Assembly (NCBI RefSeq): GCF_017352375.1
Contig: NZ_JAFEVR010000004.1
Coordinates: forward strand, 434,001 to 498,000
Direction: 5' to 3'
DNA length: 64,000 nt
Origin: Mycolicibacterium sp. S2-37
GTDB lineage: Bacteria > Actinomycetota > Actinomycetes > Mycobacteriales > Mycobacteriaceae
Shown: positions 55,119 through 63,446 of the stretch, piece after piece
Position numbering within the stretch: position 1 is the first letter of the stretch
How the letters are laid out: each line of letters starts with the position of its first letter
Made by a program: the position numbers and the translations under genes
Notes under the pieces: generated by a model
What the model was told of the DNA's origin: nothing
The model's input: only the letters and a program-made list of their open reading frames with translations
The model's database searches: none

Positions 55119-55348
55119 TGAAAGTTTGAGGGGTAGTGTTAACTCGCCCGAAGGCGGTAGTGGCAGCACCCCCGAAGGGGCCTCCTATATTCTCTACCCG
55201 TCACATTCTTTTCCAGGAATCTCGCCACCCGGAACTTGGCTATAAGTCGCTCCACTGCCAACCGCTGGACTCACTACGCACGATGGCCACTACAAGCTCG
55301 CGGCGAGTTATCGCAGCGGCTTTGTGAAGAACTTTTTGGTACGAAGGT
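55119..55348. other. Intergenic leader with two UUCG hairpins
   Basis: No convincing gene. On minus, CGCC-TTCG-GGCG (near 55145-55157) and CCCC-TTCG-GGGG (near 55170-55181) are stable tetraloop hairpins just upstream of the tRNA-like fold, probably part of the same transcript. No clear promoter was found. Confidence 0.45.
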
Positions 55349-55642
55349 CTACGCCGGCTTGGGGATTACCTCAACGGGTTCCGCGAGCGTGAGTAGCACT
55401 TCGGGAAAGAATTTGTTTTCCGATCGACGACGGTAACTCGTCGTGACGGTGAAGTTCGGAATCAAATCCGGCGAGGAGGGCCATCCAACTTTCAGGCTCT
55501 CGTTCTCAACTTCTATAACTACTGTAGCGTGTGGATTCCGAATCTCAAACAAGCAAACGTTGTCAATTTTGGGGTATTTTTTGTCAATTCCGACCCCATC
55601 GAATTCCACACCATCGGGCCCGAGAGCGACACTCAGCAGCAT
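55349..55642 (-). CDS. Hypothetical protein
   Basis: 97 aa from ATG 55642. Beta-rich, less GC-rich codon use than neighbours (runs of AAA, ATT). Unknown; its lower GC suggests separate origin. Confidence 0.6.
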   Translation of the reverse strand: MLLSVALGPDGVEFDGVGIDKKYPKIDNVCLFEIRNPHATVVIEVENESLKVGWPSSPDLIPNFTVTTSYRRRSENKFFPEVLLTLAEPVEVIPKPA

Positions 55643-55644
55643 GA

Positions 55645-56562
55645 CTACGCCGCAGAGTTCTTGGGGGGGCGGTGGTCTTGGTACACGTCGTAGAGGAAGT
55701 TCTCGATCGTCGCCACCGCGGTGAGCGTCTGCCCCGGGTGAGCGAGGTCGAATGCGTGTATGCCGCCCTTGATTTCGAGGTACTGCACCGTCTCTTCGGA
55801 CACGTCGGCGAGCGTGTCGCGGAATCGCCGCGCCTCTTTCACGGAGATGAGGTTGTCGCGGTCACCATGGACGATCAAGAATGGCGGGGCGCCGGGATGA
55901 ACATTGGCCATCGGGGACGCCGTATTGAAAATCTCAGGGTGGGTGGCTTGCCGTTTGCCGACGACCACCGTTTCCAGGAAGGTCATAAAGGTCTTGCGCC
56001 AGGGCGTGCGCCGGCTCTCCCAGTCGTAGCTCCCATAGAGCGAGACCACCGCGTCGGGTCGATGCCCGAGCATATGACTGGCAGTGAGCCCGGCGAGGCT
56101 GGCCATGTGGCCACCGGCCGAGGCTCCGGCCACGGCGAGGAAGTCGCTGCCGCCGTAGCGGGCGATGTTGTCCCGAACCCAAGCGATGGCTTCGATGACG
56201 TCGTCGTAGGGCGCCGGCCACTGATGAACGGGGGCGGTGCGGTAGTCGATCGCCACGCAGATCCAGCCGTGGCGGACGAGGTGCGACATGAGCGCGTAGC
56301 CCTGGGGTCGGCGCTCGCCGAGCATCCATCCACCGCCGGGGATGAACAGCATCACCGGACAGGGGGCGCCGCTGAAGGCGGGGGCCGGGCCCCAGATGTC
56401 GAGCTTCTGGCCGCGAGCATAGGTGACGGTGGTTGTCACGTTCTTCTGACGCTCGTCGGCATAGGCGACCATCGGAGGCAGGGGAAGGGGTTGGCGCTTA
56501 GCGAGTGAGCGGAGCGCCCAGATGGTTCCGGCGGCCGAGGCAACGGCAATGTCGCTGATCAT
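55645..56562 (-). CDS. HSL-family alpha/beta-hydrolase (esterase)
   Basis: 305 aa from ATG 56562. Oxyanion motif FIPGGGW (HGGG-like), nucleophile GASAGGH, acid HGDRDNL region and a late His in GGIHAFD: the hormone-sensitive-lipase/carboxylesterase layout common in mycobacterial Lip proteins. A hydrophobic N-terminal stretch (IAVASAAGTIWALRSLA) could anchor it in the membrane. Probably hydrolyses short to medium acyl esters. Carried next to the immunity region, like other lysogenic-conversion genes. Confidence 0.88.
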   Translation of the reverse strand: MISDIAVASAAGTIWALRSLAKRQPLPLPPMVAYADERQKNVTTTVTYARGQKLDIWGPAPAFSGAPCPVMLFIPGGGWMLGERRPQGYALMSHLVRHGWICVAIDYRTAPVHQWPAPYDDVIEAIAWVRDNIARYGGSDFLAVAGASAGGHMASLAGLTASHMLGHRPDAVVSLYGSYDWESRRTPWRKTFMTFLETVVVGKRQATHPEIFNTASPMANVHPGAPPFLIVHGDRDNLISVKEARRFRDTLADVSEETVQYLEIKGGIHAFDLAHPGQTLTAVATIENFLYDVYQDHRPPKNSAA

Positions 56563-56651
56563 GCCGGCTGCTCCTGGGGCTCCTCGGTCGACTGCGCGTC
56601 GTCGACAAGGTAGAGGTCTTTGACCAGCTCCCCCTGGCGCGAGGTCAGCAT
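56559..56651 (-). CDS. 30-aa acidic microprotein
   Basis: ATG 56651 (ATGA overlap with the esterase start). Hydrophilic, acidic. Unknown. Confidence 0.4.
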   Translation of the reverse strand: MLTSRQGELVKDLYLVDDAQSTEEPQEQPA

Positions 56652-56761
56652 GACCGTCCCTTACCCGCCGGGTGGCGCCGCATCGCCTGCTCGATCTGGT
56701 CGCGGCGCATCGCCTGGTTGATCCGCCGGCGGAAGATGAGACAGCGCAGGTAGGTGGTCAT
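56645..56761 (-). CDS. 38-aa basic microprotein
   Basis: ATG 56761 overlaps the stop of the regulator (ATGA). Arg-rich helix with the repeat RR(D/I)QIEQAMRRH. Possibly nucleic-acid binding. Confidence 0.45.
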   Translation of the reverse strand: MTTYLRCLIFRRRINQAMRRDQIEQAMRRHPAGKGRSC

Positions 56762-57138
56762 GATTCCTCTTTCGGTTCTCTGAGAAGCTGCGCCAGCGGG
56801 ACGCGGAAGTGGCGGGCCATCGACCTGACAACCCGGGGCGTTGCTTCGCCGGCCCAGCGATGATCGAAGGTCCGGTAGATGGCCTTCTGATTGAGGCCGG
56901 TGTACTCCAGGACTCGGTGCAGGGCTGTCCTGGTTGTGATCGCGTGTCCTAACAGAAGTCGTTGTACTGATTCTGAATGCCAGTGCAGGCCATCGCTGTC
57001 CACGGCGCAAAGGTACACATAGGTGTCATGAAGTTGCAATGGTTGTCCCAAAATTGACCCTAAGAAGTTGGTTTGACCTCTCGCACTGTGGGTACGGCGG
57101 CCTGCGGGGGCCTTGGCAGGGTTCGACGGGGTGGTCAT
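56758..57138 (-). CDS. HTH DNA-binding protein, Cro/repressor-like
   Basis: 126 aa from ATG 57138; internal GTG starts are also possible. The C-terminal 70 residues (SVQRLLLGHAITTRTALHRV, YRTFDHRWAGEATPRVVRSMARHFRVPLAQLL) form an Xre-like HTH. Transcribed divergently from the repressor at 57310, so it is the natural Cro-like or lytic regulator of the switch. Confidence 0.62.
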   Translation of the reverse strand: MTTPSNPAKAPAGRRTHSARGQTNFLGSILGQPLQLHDTYVYLCAVDSDGLHWHSESVQRLLLGHAITTRTALHRVLEYTGLNQKAIYRTFDHRWAGEATPRVVRSMARHFRVPLAQLLREPKEES

Positions 57139-57173
57139 AAAAAATGACAAACCCATCAATGTTTGAACATGCC

Positions 57174-57203
57174 TTGACGGGGGTAGCGCCCCGGGCCTAC
57201 CGT
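57174..57203 (+). promoter_or_regulatory. Candidate repressor promoter
   Basis: TTGACG (57174-57179), 18-base spacer, TACCGT (57198-57203), directed to the repressor gene. The divergent region 57139-57309 must also hold the opposing promoter and operators; no repeat stands out. Confidence 0.45.
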
Positions 57204-57309
57204 ATCTACACACTTATCAGCAGGCATTTTGCCCTGTTGAGGGCCCATTTGCATATCCGTAATACATACGGCCTTGCGCGGCGTTGGCGGCGCGACTAAA
57301 TTTGTGCGT

Positions 57310-57750
57310 ATGCCAAGAACTGATGTGGATGGCCGAGAACTGCAAGCGGTGCTCTGTTATGAACTGAACCGCGCGGTTCCGGCGACTGAGTTGCAGAAGG
57401 CACTAAATACCTCCCGCAACACCTACACCGCCCGGCACAAGGATGACGACTATCCGAACGCCGAGGAGGTGCGCCTCGTGGCCAACTACTTCAATCTGCG
57501 GACAGTGGAGCTTCTGCTGCGCTTCGGCCTCGTCAGCCTGGACGATGTTGAGGCCACCCAACTCGAACATGCCGAAGAGGGAAAAGCCAGGCCGGGGGGG
57601 CTGGCGGCGACCGCGGGTGGACTGACAATGGTCAGCCCACCGGTTGGGACCTCCCGGAAAATCGGCCGCAAGACTCGGAAGACGACGCCGGTGAGTGAAG
57701 TTACCAACATCCGAGACATGAAGGTGCGCAAGGACCGCCCATCTTTGTGA
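57310..57750 (+). CDS. Immunity repressor-like HTH protein
   Basis: 146 aa from ATG 57310. ELQKALNTSRNTYTARHKDDDYPNAEEVRLVANYFNLRTVELLLRFGLV is the HTH pattern (short Xre-like domain with a DDDYPNAEE turn) found in actinophage immunity repressors. The C-terminal half is basic (SRKIGRKTRKTT). It is the only plus-strand gene with a terminator between the regulators and integrase, fitting expression in lysogens. Confidence 0.72.
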   Translation: MPRTDVDGRELQAVLCYELNRAVPATELQKALNTSRNTYTARHKDDDYPNAEEVRLVANYFNLRTVELLLRFGLVSLDDVEATQLEHAEEGKARPGGLAATAGGLTMVSPPVGTSRKIGRKTRKTTPVSEVTNIRDMKVRKDRPSL

Positions 57751-57782
57751 CGGTGTGGTGTCCGTCACGTCAAGTCTGTATA

Positions 57783-57818
57783 CTCAAGGACTGAGCCCGG
57801 GGGGGCTTAGTCCTTGAG
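57783..57818 (+). terminator. Hairpin after repressor, contains the next gene's SD
   Basis: CTCAAGGACT (783-792) with AGTCCTTGAG (809-818), plus AGCCC/GGGCT inside, then GTGTTTTC. Strong enough to terminate. The 3' arm includes the GAGG ribosome site of the gene at 57830, so the same fold may block its translation. Confidence 0.65.
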
Positions 57819-57829
57819 GTGTTTTCAGC

Positions 57830-58663
57830 ATGGTGCTGATGTCTGCCCTGACAGTGCTCATGGTCGGAACTGCGGCCTGGTCTCTTTGGGTTCGCAAGTT
57901 CACGTTCTCTTGCCTTTACGAACGGGCAGCGACGTCGAGCATTATCTTCCTGACCCTGGCGACCGTGCTCATCAGCACGCCGGTCCATGGCCTACTTCCC
58001 GTACTGCCTGGGCATCCCCTAGGGTTCGCCGGGCACGTGCTCACCCTCATCGGTATCGCCCTAATCATCTACATCGGGCTTTCCCGGCTCGCCGACGATG
58101 AGTCGATCCAGGCACACTTCAACCAGTGGGTGGTTCTACCCCTCACTGTTGCATTGCCCGTGCTACTGCTCCTCTATACCGAGAGCAGCGCCCCCGATCA
58201 CCCGCCCTCCACTCTCCTACCTGTACCCATAGACTTTGAGCTACGGGCCTACCTCACGGTGCTACTCACCGTGAAGGCGTCCTTCCTTCTCCTGGCCGGC
58301 CGGATCTTCTGCACGCTCCGGGGGCAGAGCCCCAGCGCCACTCTCGACCTCTGTGTTGGGGCCATCGTGCTCAATCTGCTGGGGTGCGCTACCGCCGCGG
58401 GCACAATCATTTCGCCCTCGCTACGACTGTTCGACGCTGTGTGGGCTGCGCAGGTTGTGGGCGTCATCCTCTGGAACATCGCCATGGCGCAGTCCTGGAA
58501 GGTGCGCAGCCGGCCGATCGCCCTACCTCTATGCAACATCGTCATCATCCAGCCGGAGGAGGATCTGTGCGGCCACTGCCCGCTTCAGCAGTGCTGTCCG
58601 TACGAGGAGAACGGAGAGACAGACGGCCCGGTCGGCAGCGCAAGCGACATGCAGGATGGCTAA
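57830..58663 (+). CDS. Seven-TM membrane protein of the lysogeny region
   Basis: 277 aa from ATG 57830. Seven hydrophobic segments spread over residues 1-225, then a cytoplasmic tail with CGHCPLQQCC, a Cys cluster able to bind metal. The topology resembles the MAB_1171c/DUF6545-type actinobacterial membrane proteins found next to HTH regulators. Cotranscribed with the repressor if the intervening hairpin is read through, so it may be a prophage-expressed superinfection-exclusion or host-modifying factor. Function unproven. Confidence 0.75.
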   Translation: MVLMSALTVLMVGTAAWSLWVRKFTFSCLYERAATSSIIFLTLATVLISTPVHGLLPVLPGHPLGFAGHVLTLIGIALIIYIGLSRLADDESIQAHFNQWVVLPLTVALPVLLLLYTESSAPDHPPSTLLPVPIDFELRAYLTVLLTVKASFLLLAGRIFCTLRGQSPSATLDLCVGAIVLNLLGCATAAGTIISPSLRLFDAVWAAQVVGVILWNIAMAQSWKVRSRPIALPLCNIVIIQPEEDLCGHCPLQQCCPYEENGETDGPVGSASDMQDG

Positions 58664-58687
58664 CTGCGCGCGACCGTCGTAGGTGCG

Positions 58688-59842
58688 TCAGGCTCCGGCC
58701 AGCTTCGACATGGCATCCGCGATCTGGCGCCCACGCCCCTGCGCGACGTGCTGGTAGTGCATTGCCGCCTGCGGGGTGGAGTGACCTAGTCGGGCCATCA
58801 ACTCCGCGATGGTGGCGCCGGTATGCGCGGCCATCGTCGCCCCGGTGTGTCGCAGGTCGTGAAACGCTAGATCGGGGCGTTCGGCCTTATTGCGAGCCCT
58901 GTAATAGTGGCGATAGAACGTAGAGGGTTGCAGCCACCTCTCGGTGCCACATGGATCATCGGTTGCCGGTGGGAACCAACGTGTCTCGGGGTCGTCCTCG
59001 ATGAAGTCGAGATGTACCCGGAGGGCCGGGAGGATGTGCGGCGGTATCTCCACGTCACGGATGCCGGCGTCGGTCTTGGTCAATCCGCAGTTCCAACCGC
59101 CCCTGCCCCGCACAGCGTGGCGACGGACGTACACAACGGCATCGTCAATGTCGACGTCTTTCCGACGCAGCTCGATGCACTCGCTATACCGCAGGGTGCA
59201 CCACGTGCCGAACAGGATCATCGCCATCAATTCGGCGGGCATCTCGCCCATTATGATTTCGATCTCCGGGATGGTGGCCACACGAATCTTCTTCGTGCGT
59301 TGCGCGGCGCCGGCCCCAGCGATGAGGCAGGGATTCTCAGCGATCAGCCGGTCACGCTCATGGGCCGTCTTCAGGATTGTCTTGAGCAAACTGTACGTGC
59401 GAGCGCGCATCGTGGGAGCGTCGGGACAGAGGTCCGCGTACCAACGGTCGACGGTGTCCATGTCGATGTCGCGGAGCTTCTGCTCCCCGAACGTTGGATA
59501 GATGTGAAGACGAAGGATGTCCTCATAGTCGAACACAGTCTTGGCTGCGAGCGGCCGACCCTTGACGGTGCGGAATTTCAGCCAGCTCTCGGCGTACTCG
59601 CGGAACGTCGTTTGGTTGGCCTTGGTCTGCCTGATCTGAGCACTACTCGCTGGGGGCGACCACAGTTCGCGGTCGATCTCACGGCGACGATCTACCAGCC
59701 ACGCCTCCGCGTCACCCTTAAGGCGGAAGGTCGACGGCGCTTTGTATTCCCCGCCGTCAGGTCCGGTGTAACGGGCTTGGTAGCGACCCGACGAGAGTTT
59801 GCGGATATTGCCGAAGTCCCGCTTGCCAGCTGCCATGTCCAA
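58688..59842 (-). CDS. int: Tyrosine integrase
   Basis: 384 aa. N-terminal arm-binding region (SSGRYQARYTGPDGGEY), SAM-like core-binding domain (TFREYAESWLKFRTVKGR), catalytic domain with Arg in TLRYSECIELR, HDLRHT, GHST and the nucleophile Tyr in AMHYQHV. Complete and intact. Adjacent to the att site at 59993-60015; directs integration into a tRNA gene. Confidence 0.96.
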   Translation of the reverse strand: MDMAAGKRDFGNIRKLSSGRYQARYTGPDGGEYKAPSTFRLKGDAEAWLVDRRREIDRELWSPPASSAQIRQTKANQTTFREYAESWLKFRTVKGRPLAAKTVFDYEDILRLHIYPTFGEQKLRDIDMDTVDRWYADLCPDAPTMRARTYSLLKTILKTAHERDRLIAENPCLIAGAGAAQRTKKIRVATIPEIEIIMGEMPAELMAMILFGTWCTLRYSECIELRRKDVDIDDAVVYVRRHAVRGRGGWNCGLTKTDAGIRDVEIPPHILPALRVHLDFIEDDPETRWFPPATDDPCGTERWLQPSTFYRHYYRARNKAERPDLAFHDLRHTGATMAAHTGATIAELMARLGHSTPQAAMHYQHVAQGRGRQIADAMSKLAGA

Positions 59843-59913
59843 ATCCTAGTCCGTGCCAGATCCGTGCCAGATGAGAGTAACATTGGGTGTAGCGGTGTCC
59901 ACTCGTGTCATGG

Positions 59914-59995
59914 ATACTTTTTCGACTATTCGCAGCTAGATGGCATGTTTTGCCAGGTAGGTACTTTGTGTGGTAGTTTGCTCGAATACTTTTTC
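59914..59995. repeat. Direct repeats beside the att core
   Basis: ATACTTTTTC occurs at 59914-59923 and 59986-59995, with a related GTACTTTGTG between. They probably form integrase arm-binding sites of attP. Confidence 0.5.
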
Positions 59996-60015
59996 AATCC
60001 CAGTATCGCGCACCA
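59993..60015 (+). other. attR core: 3' end of a tRNA gene
   Basis: TTCAATC (T-loop), CCAGT, ATCGCGC, A, CCA reads as the T-arm 3' side, acceptor 3' strand, discriminator and CCA of a tRNA. The 5' part of the T-stem is absent on the phage side, so only the tRNA tail is present, as expected at a prophage right junction. The intact tRNA should lie at the left junction, outside the window. Confidence 0.75.
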
Positions 60016-60031
60016 GCTTTCACCCTGATGA

Positions 60032-60051
60032 GGCCCGGTTTCTACCGGGCC
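60032..60051 (+). terminator. Host tRNA terminator
   Basis: GGCCCGG-TTTCTA-CCGGGCC followed by TTCGTCGTT, 17 bases after the CCA end. It supports reading 59993-60015 as the end of a real tRNA gene. Confidence 0.7.
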
Positions 60052-60131
60052 TTCGTCGTTCCCGCGCAATCTGCGCCCGATCGTCTGCGGCTGACCGACC
60101 GCGAATCCCGACGCGGAGCCGGGCGCGCTGC

Positions 60132-60341
60132 CCCGGTGGCCAAGGCGGCAAGGGCGGTAGCGGAGGTCCCGGCGGGGTGTTCGGCACCGCGGGCGCAACC
60201 GGCGCCCCGGGTCCGGGCGGGGTCGGCGGTACCGGCGGCGCAGGAGGCAGGCCCGGTACCGGTGCCACCCGGGGCGCGCCCGGCGTGGACGGCAACCGTG
60301 GCGCAGACGGTCCGACCGGACCCCGCGGCGACGCCCGGTAG
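60132..60341 (+). pseudogene. PGRS/collagen-like coding fragment
   Basis: In frame: [20 protein letters not shown], then GGVGGTGGAGG and ending GPTGPRGDAR. The repeats look real but no start codon with a ribosome site lies on the host side of the terminator, so it may be a remnant or the tail of a gene truncated before integration. Confidence 0.4.
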
Positions 60342-60360
60342 CGCGAAACGGGCGCTGCGC

Positions 60361-61953
60361 TCAGGCCGCCACCGATGTCGCGGTCGCCGACGGGGCGCCC
60401 TGCGGATTGGCCGCGGGATTGGCCGCCAGCGCCTCGAGCACCAGTGACCACACCGTCGGGCTGACCAACACGCTGCCGTGCCCACCGATGAACGACGGTT
60501 GCCGGCTCTGGACGAGAATGTTCGTCACGTTCGGTCCGGACAGGAACTGCTGGGTGTACGGGGTGACCACCTCGTCGTTGATCGAGACGATGTTGGTGTA
60601 GAGGACACCGGGCCGGGTGTCCCCCCGGCCGTACACGACCTCCTGGAACGGTGAGGTGATCGTCTGCTGCAGGGCGCCCGGAGCGACGGTGCCGACGACG
60701 AATGACAGCAGCGGACCGATGACGGGCAGCAGCGTGGCGTACGCCAGGTAGTCCAGGTCGGTGCCGTGGTTGCTCGGCGCCAATCCGATCACCTGCGACA
60801 CCTTGGGCCCACCGCCGAGGACGTTGATGTAGTACGCGGGCAGGATCCCGCCACCCTGTGAGTAGCCGACCAGGATGACCTTCGGAGCGCCCGTCTCCGC
60901 GAGAACGCGGTCGACTTCCTGCGAAAGTTGTTGAGCCGAAACGGTGATGTCGTTGACCCCCTGCACGGGGAAGTTCGGGTACGACGATCGGTTGCCGTAG
61001 TTGAACGTGTACACCTTGTAGCCGGCGTTGGCGAGCACCGGTGCGCCCACGCTCCAGTTGAACGCCGCGGTCATCCCCGTCCCGTTGACCAGGATGACCG
61101 GCAGCGGCCGCTGCGCGGTGACCGAGATCGAGGGGTCGTTGGCGCCGGGTGGTACGGCGGCCGGGGTGAGATAGGCGAGCACGTCGAACACCCCGTAGTT
61201 CACCGGAAAAGGGCCCGCCGAGGCGGCGTTCAACGGCGTGCCCGTGAACGCCCTGCTGACGTCGGCCGCGGCGTCGGCGATGGTCAGGGCGACCAGCCGT
61301 GGGATCGCCACCACCGGGCTCGGACCGAAGCCCTGTGCGATCTGGACGGCGACGTTGTTCACCAGGGACGCGCCCACCGCGCCCACGTCGGAGGTGAGGC
61401 CGACGATCTGGCGGGTGAACTGGGTGGCGGCCTGCCCGGGATCGTCGATCGCCCGCACCAGGGGGACGAGCGCAGCGTCGACACCGCCGTCGTGCGCCAC
61501 AGCCGGCAGCCGACGCACGGTGTCGTCCACGGCGCGGCCGCTCTCCTGCCGCGACACCGACGCCAGGGGCGCCGGTACCGGCGTTGACGGCCTTTCGGGT
61601 CGTGCGGGTGCAGGATCGGCGACTTCGGAGGTGAGCGCCAGCCGGGCCGACCGCGCCGACCGCTCGACAAGAGCCGTCGACGCCGCAGTCAGCTTGCGGG
61701 ACGGCGCTTTTCGTGTCTCGCCATCGCGGTCGTCGCCCGCGGCGACACCGCGGCGTGGGGTGTCGCCACCTCGCGCAGCGACGGCCGGACCGCTGGAGAC
61801 GCCCGATACGTCACTGCTGCTCGCCGTCGACGACACACCCGCCGGGGAGACCGCGTCGTCGGCCAGTGCGGTCCCGGCGCCGAAGAACACCGTGGCGGCC
61901 GCCGAACCCAGCAGCACTGCGCCCAACCCGATCGGGCGGCGTTGTGTCGACAT
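60361..61953 (-). CDS. Secreted lipase-like alpha/beta-hydrolase
   Basis: 530 aa from ATG 61953. Signal peptide MSTQRRPIGLGAVLLGSAAA to ALAD. Residues 35-180 are Ser/Ala/Pro-rich spacer; residues 225-520 are a class 2 lipase-type hydrolase: VILVNGTGMTAAFNWSV, nucleophile VGYSQGGG, Asp region SINDEVVTP, His GGHGSVL. Chromosomal gene of the host. Substrate probably lipid esters in the envelope or medium. Confidence 0.85.
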   Translation of the reverse strand: MSTQRRPIGLGAVLLGSAAATVFFGAGTALADDAVSPAGVSSTASSSDVSGVSSGPAVAARGGDTPRRGVAAGDDRDGETRKAPSRKLTAASTALVERSARSARLALTSEVADPAPARPERPSTPVPAPLASVSRQESGRAVDDTVRRLPAVAHDGGVDAALVPLVRAIDDPGQAATQFTRQIVGLTSDVGAVGASLVNNVAVQIAQGFGPSPVVAIPRLVALTIADAAADVSRAFTGTPLNAASAGPFPVNYGVFDVLAYLTPAAVPPGANDPSISVTAQRPLPVILVNGTGMTAAFNWSVGAPVLANAGYKVYTFNYGNRSSYPNFPVQGVNDITVSAQQLSQEVDRVLAETGAPKVILVGYSQGGGILPAYYINVLGGGPKVSQVIGLAPSNHGTDLDYLAYATLLPVIGPLLSFVVGTVAPGALQQTITSPFQEVVYGRGDTRPGVLYTNIVSINDEVVTPYTQQFLSGPNVTNILVQSRQPSFIGGHGSVLVSPTVWSLVLEALAANPAANPQGAPSATATSVAA

Positions 61954-62089
61954 GGGCGCGTCCCTCGAAGCCGTCGGTCGGCTGAGACGGTTGTCACATC
62001 CGGCCCTTGCGACGATAAGTCATCGGACACGTCGCACATCGCAGCAATTCGAAAGCCGCCGCGGGTGGAGGGCTACCGAGCGCCCCGAC

Positions 62090-62451
62090 TCACCAACCCG
62101 ACAAGCCGGGTCCGTTACGGGCAGGGCCCGTGCTGATGTACGTGCCGATGCCACCGGTGATGCTCGGCACGGCTCGCTGGCTGTCCTTCACCTCGCCACC
62201 GGCGGGTGCCAGCGGAGCTCCGATGCGCGACGCGCGGACCTCGGCGGGACCGGCATTGGCGATGCCGATCTCGCTGGCCCGGTTGCCGCCCTCGACGCCG
62301 GTCTGGCCGTTGATGATCGGGCTCGGCTCGATGTCCTGGACATCGGCACCGGCTGTGCCCGCGCCCAAGCTGACCACGGCAGCGGCGACGGTGAACGCAC
62401 CGGCCCCCAGCCACACCAGCGTGCGCATACGACCCTCGAATCGATTCGCCA
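62090..62451 (-). CDS. Small secreted protein
   Basis: 120 aa from ATG 62451 with GGGAG upstream. Signal peptide MRTLVWLGAGAFTVAAAVV to GADV. The mature part is Gly/Ala-rich without motif. Host gene of unknown function. Confidence 0.68.
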
Positions 62452-62644
62452 TCGGACTCCCTTCCTCATGGCTGACCACAGGCGAACTGACTGCGGTTGT
62501 CCGACGCACGCTAGCAGCCTGTGGACATGCTGTATGTACGTTGGTACCGATTCACGCTGATCTGGAAGCCGATGTAACAAAACTCGCACGCCAAGCGATA
62601 TGGAGCTTTCTTGCGCTCTGCCGCAACGGGTTTCAGGTGAGCGG

Positions 62645-62926
62645 TCAGATTCCGCCGCAGACCGACGGGGCGAACGGGACCGGAATCGGGATACACACGC
62701 CCACCCCGAAGCCGGGCGTGATATCCCCGACGGCCGGTGGTGGCGGCGGTGGGGGAAGTGGAGCCGGCGGCCCCGCGACCAGGCACGTGTTGGTGGCCGC
62801 GTCGAAGAACGTCCCCGGCCCGCAGTCGGCGGCGGCGCTCACGGCGGGCGAGACCACCGCCCACACCGTGAGCGAAGCGAGGCCGGACACGATCACGATG
62901 CCTGCCCGGTGCAACAAACCCCTCAT
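62645..62926 (-). CDS. Small secreted protein with Pro-rich linker
   Basis: 93 aa from ATG 62926, preceded by a perfect AGGAGG. Signal peptide MRGLLHRAGIVIVSGLASLT to AAAD, a chitin-binding-like short Cys segment (CGPGTFFDAATNTCL), a run of 11 residues rich in Pro, and two C-terminal Cys. Probably extracellular and disulfide-bonded. Confidence 0.68.
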   Translation of the reverse strand: MRGLLHRAGIVIVSGLASLTVWAVVSPAVSAAADCGPGTFFDAATNTCLVAGPPAPLPPPPPPPAVGDITPGFGVGVCIPIPVPFAPSVCGGI

Positions 62927-62973
62927 CGAGCCTCCTGAAAGACCGCCCGACCCGGACACCAGGATATCGCCGT

Positions 62974-63423
62974 TCACGCCCCGAAAACGGCCTTCGGGTC
63001 ATGGCGAGACCTGGCCATCCGCAGGGTGGCGCTCGGCGGCGTCCCGTAGGCCCGCCGGTACGCGACGCTGAACCGTCCGGCATGGGCGAAACCCCACCGC
63101 CCGGCGATGGAGTTCACCGTGTCCACCGCTGGGTTGGCCGCCTGCAGATCCCGATGCGCGAGATCGAGTCGCACCCGGCGCAGGTACTCCATCGGCGTCA
63201 CACCCAGGTGGCGGCGAAACATGTACTGAACTGCGCGCGGTGTCAGGTTGGCCGCGGCAGCAATCTCCGCCAGCCCGATGTTGCCGTCTGCGTTGTCGTG
63301 TATGAACTCCACCGAACGCCGCAATCCGGGCGGCCGCGCGGCGCCGGTTGGGATGTCGTTGAGCCCCCTCATGTTCTGTAGCGATACCCCCCGGCAAACG
63401 AAGGAAAACCCGCTTGCCATCAC
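62974..63423 (-). CDS. AraC-family transcription regulator, short form
   Basis: 149 aa from the frame start at 63423; ATG 63372 is another option. Two HTH units: IGLAEIAAAANLTPRAVQYMFRRHLGVTPMEYLRRVRLDLAHRDL and the second, VNSIAGRWGFAHAGRFSVAYRRAYG. The usual N-terminal ligand domain is missing, so either the gene is truncated or it is a DNA-binding-only regulator. Confidence 0.8.
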   Translation of the reverse strand: MMASGFSFVCRGVSLQNMRGLNDIPTGAARPPGLRRSVEFIHDNADGNIGLAEIAAAANLTPRAVQYMFRRHLGVTPMEYLRRVRLDLAHRDLQAANPAVDTVNSIAGRWGFAHAGRFSVAYRRAYGTPPSATLRMARSRHDPKAVFGA

Positions 63424-63446
63424 CGGGGCGTGACACGATCGGCGCC

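Noticed and set aside
60928..61587. Plus-strand frame opposite the host lipase
   Set aside because: Antisense shadow with Arg/His/Gly bias and no start signals.
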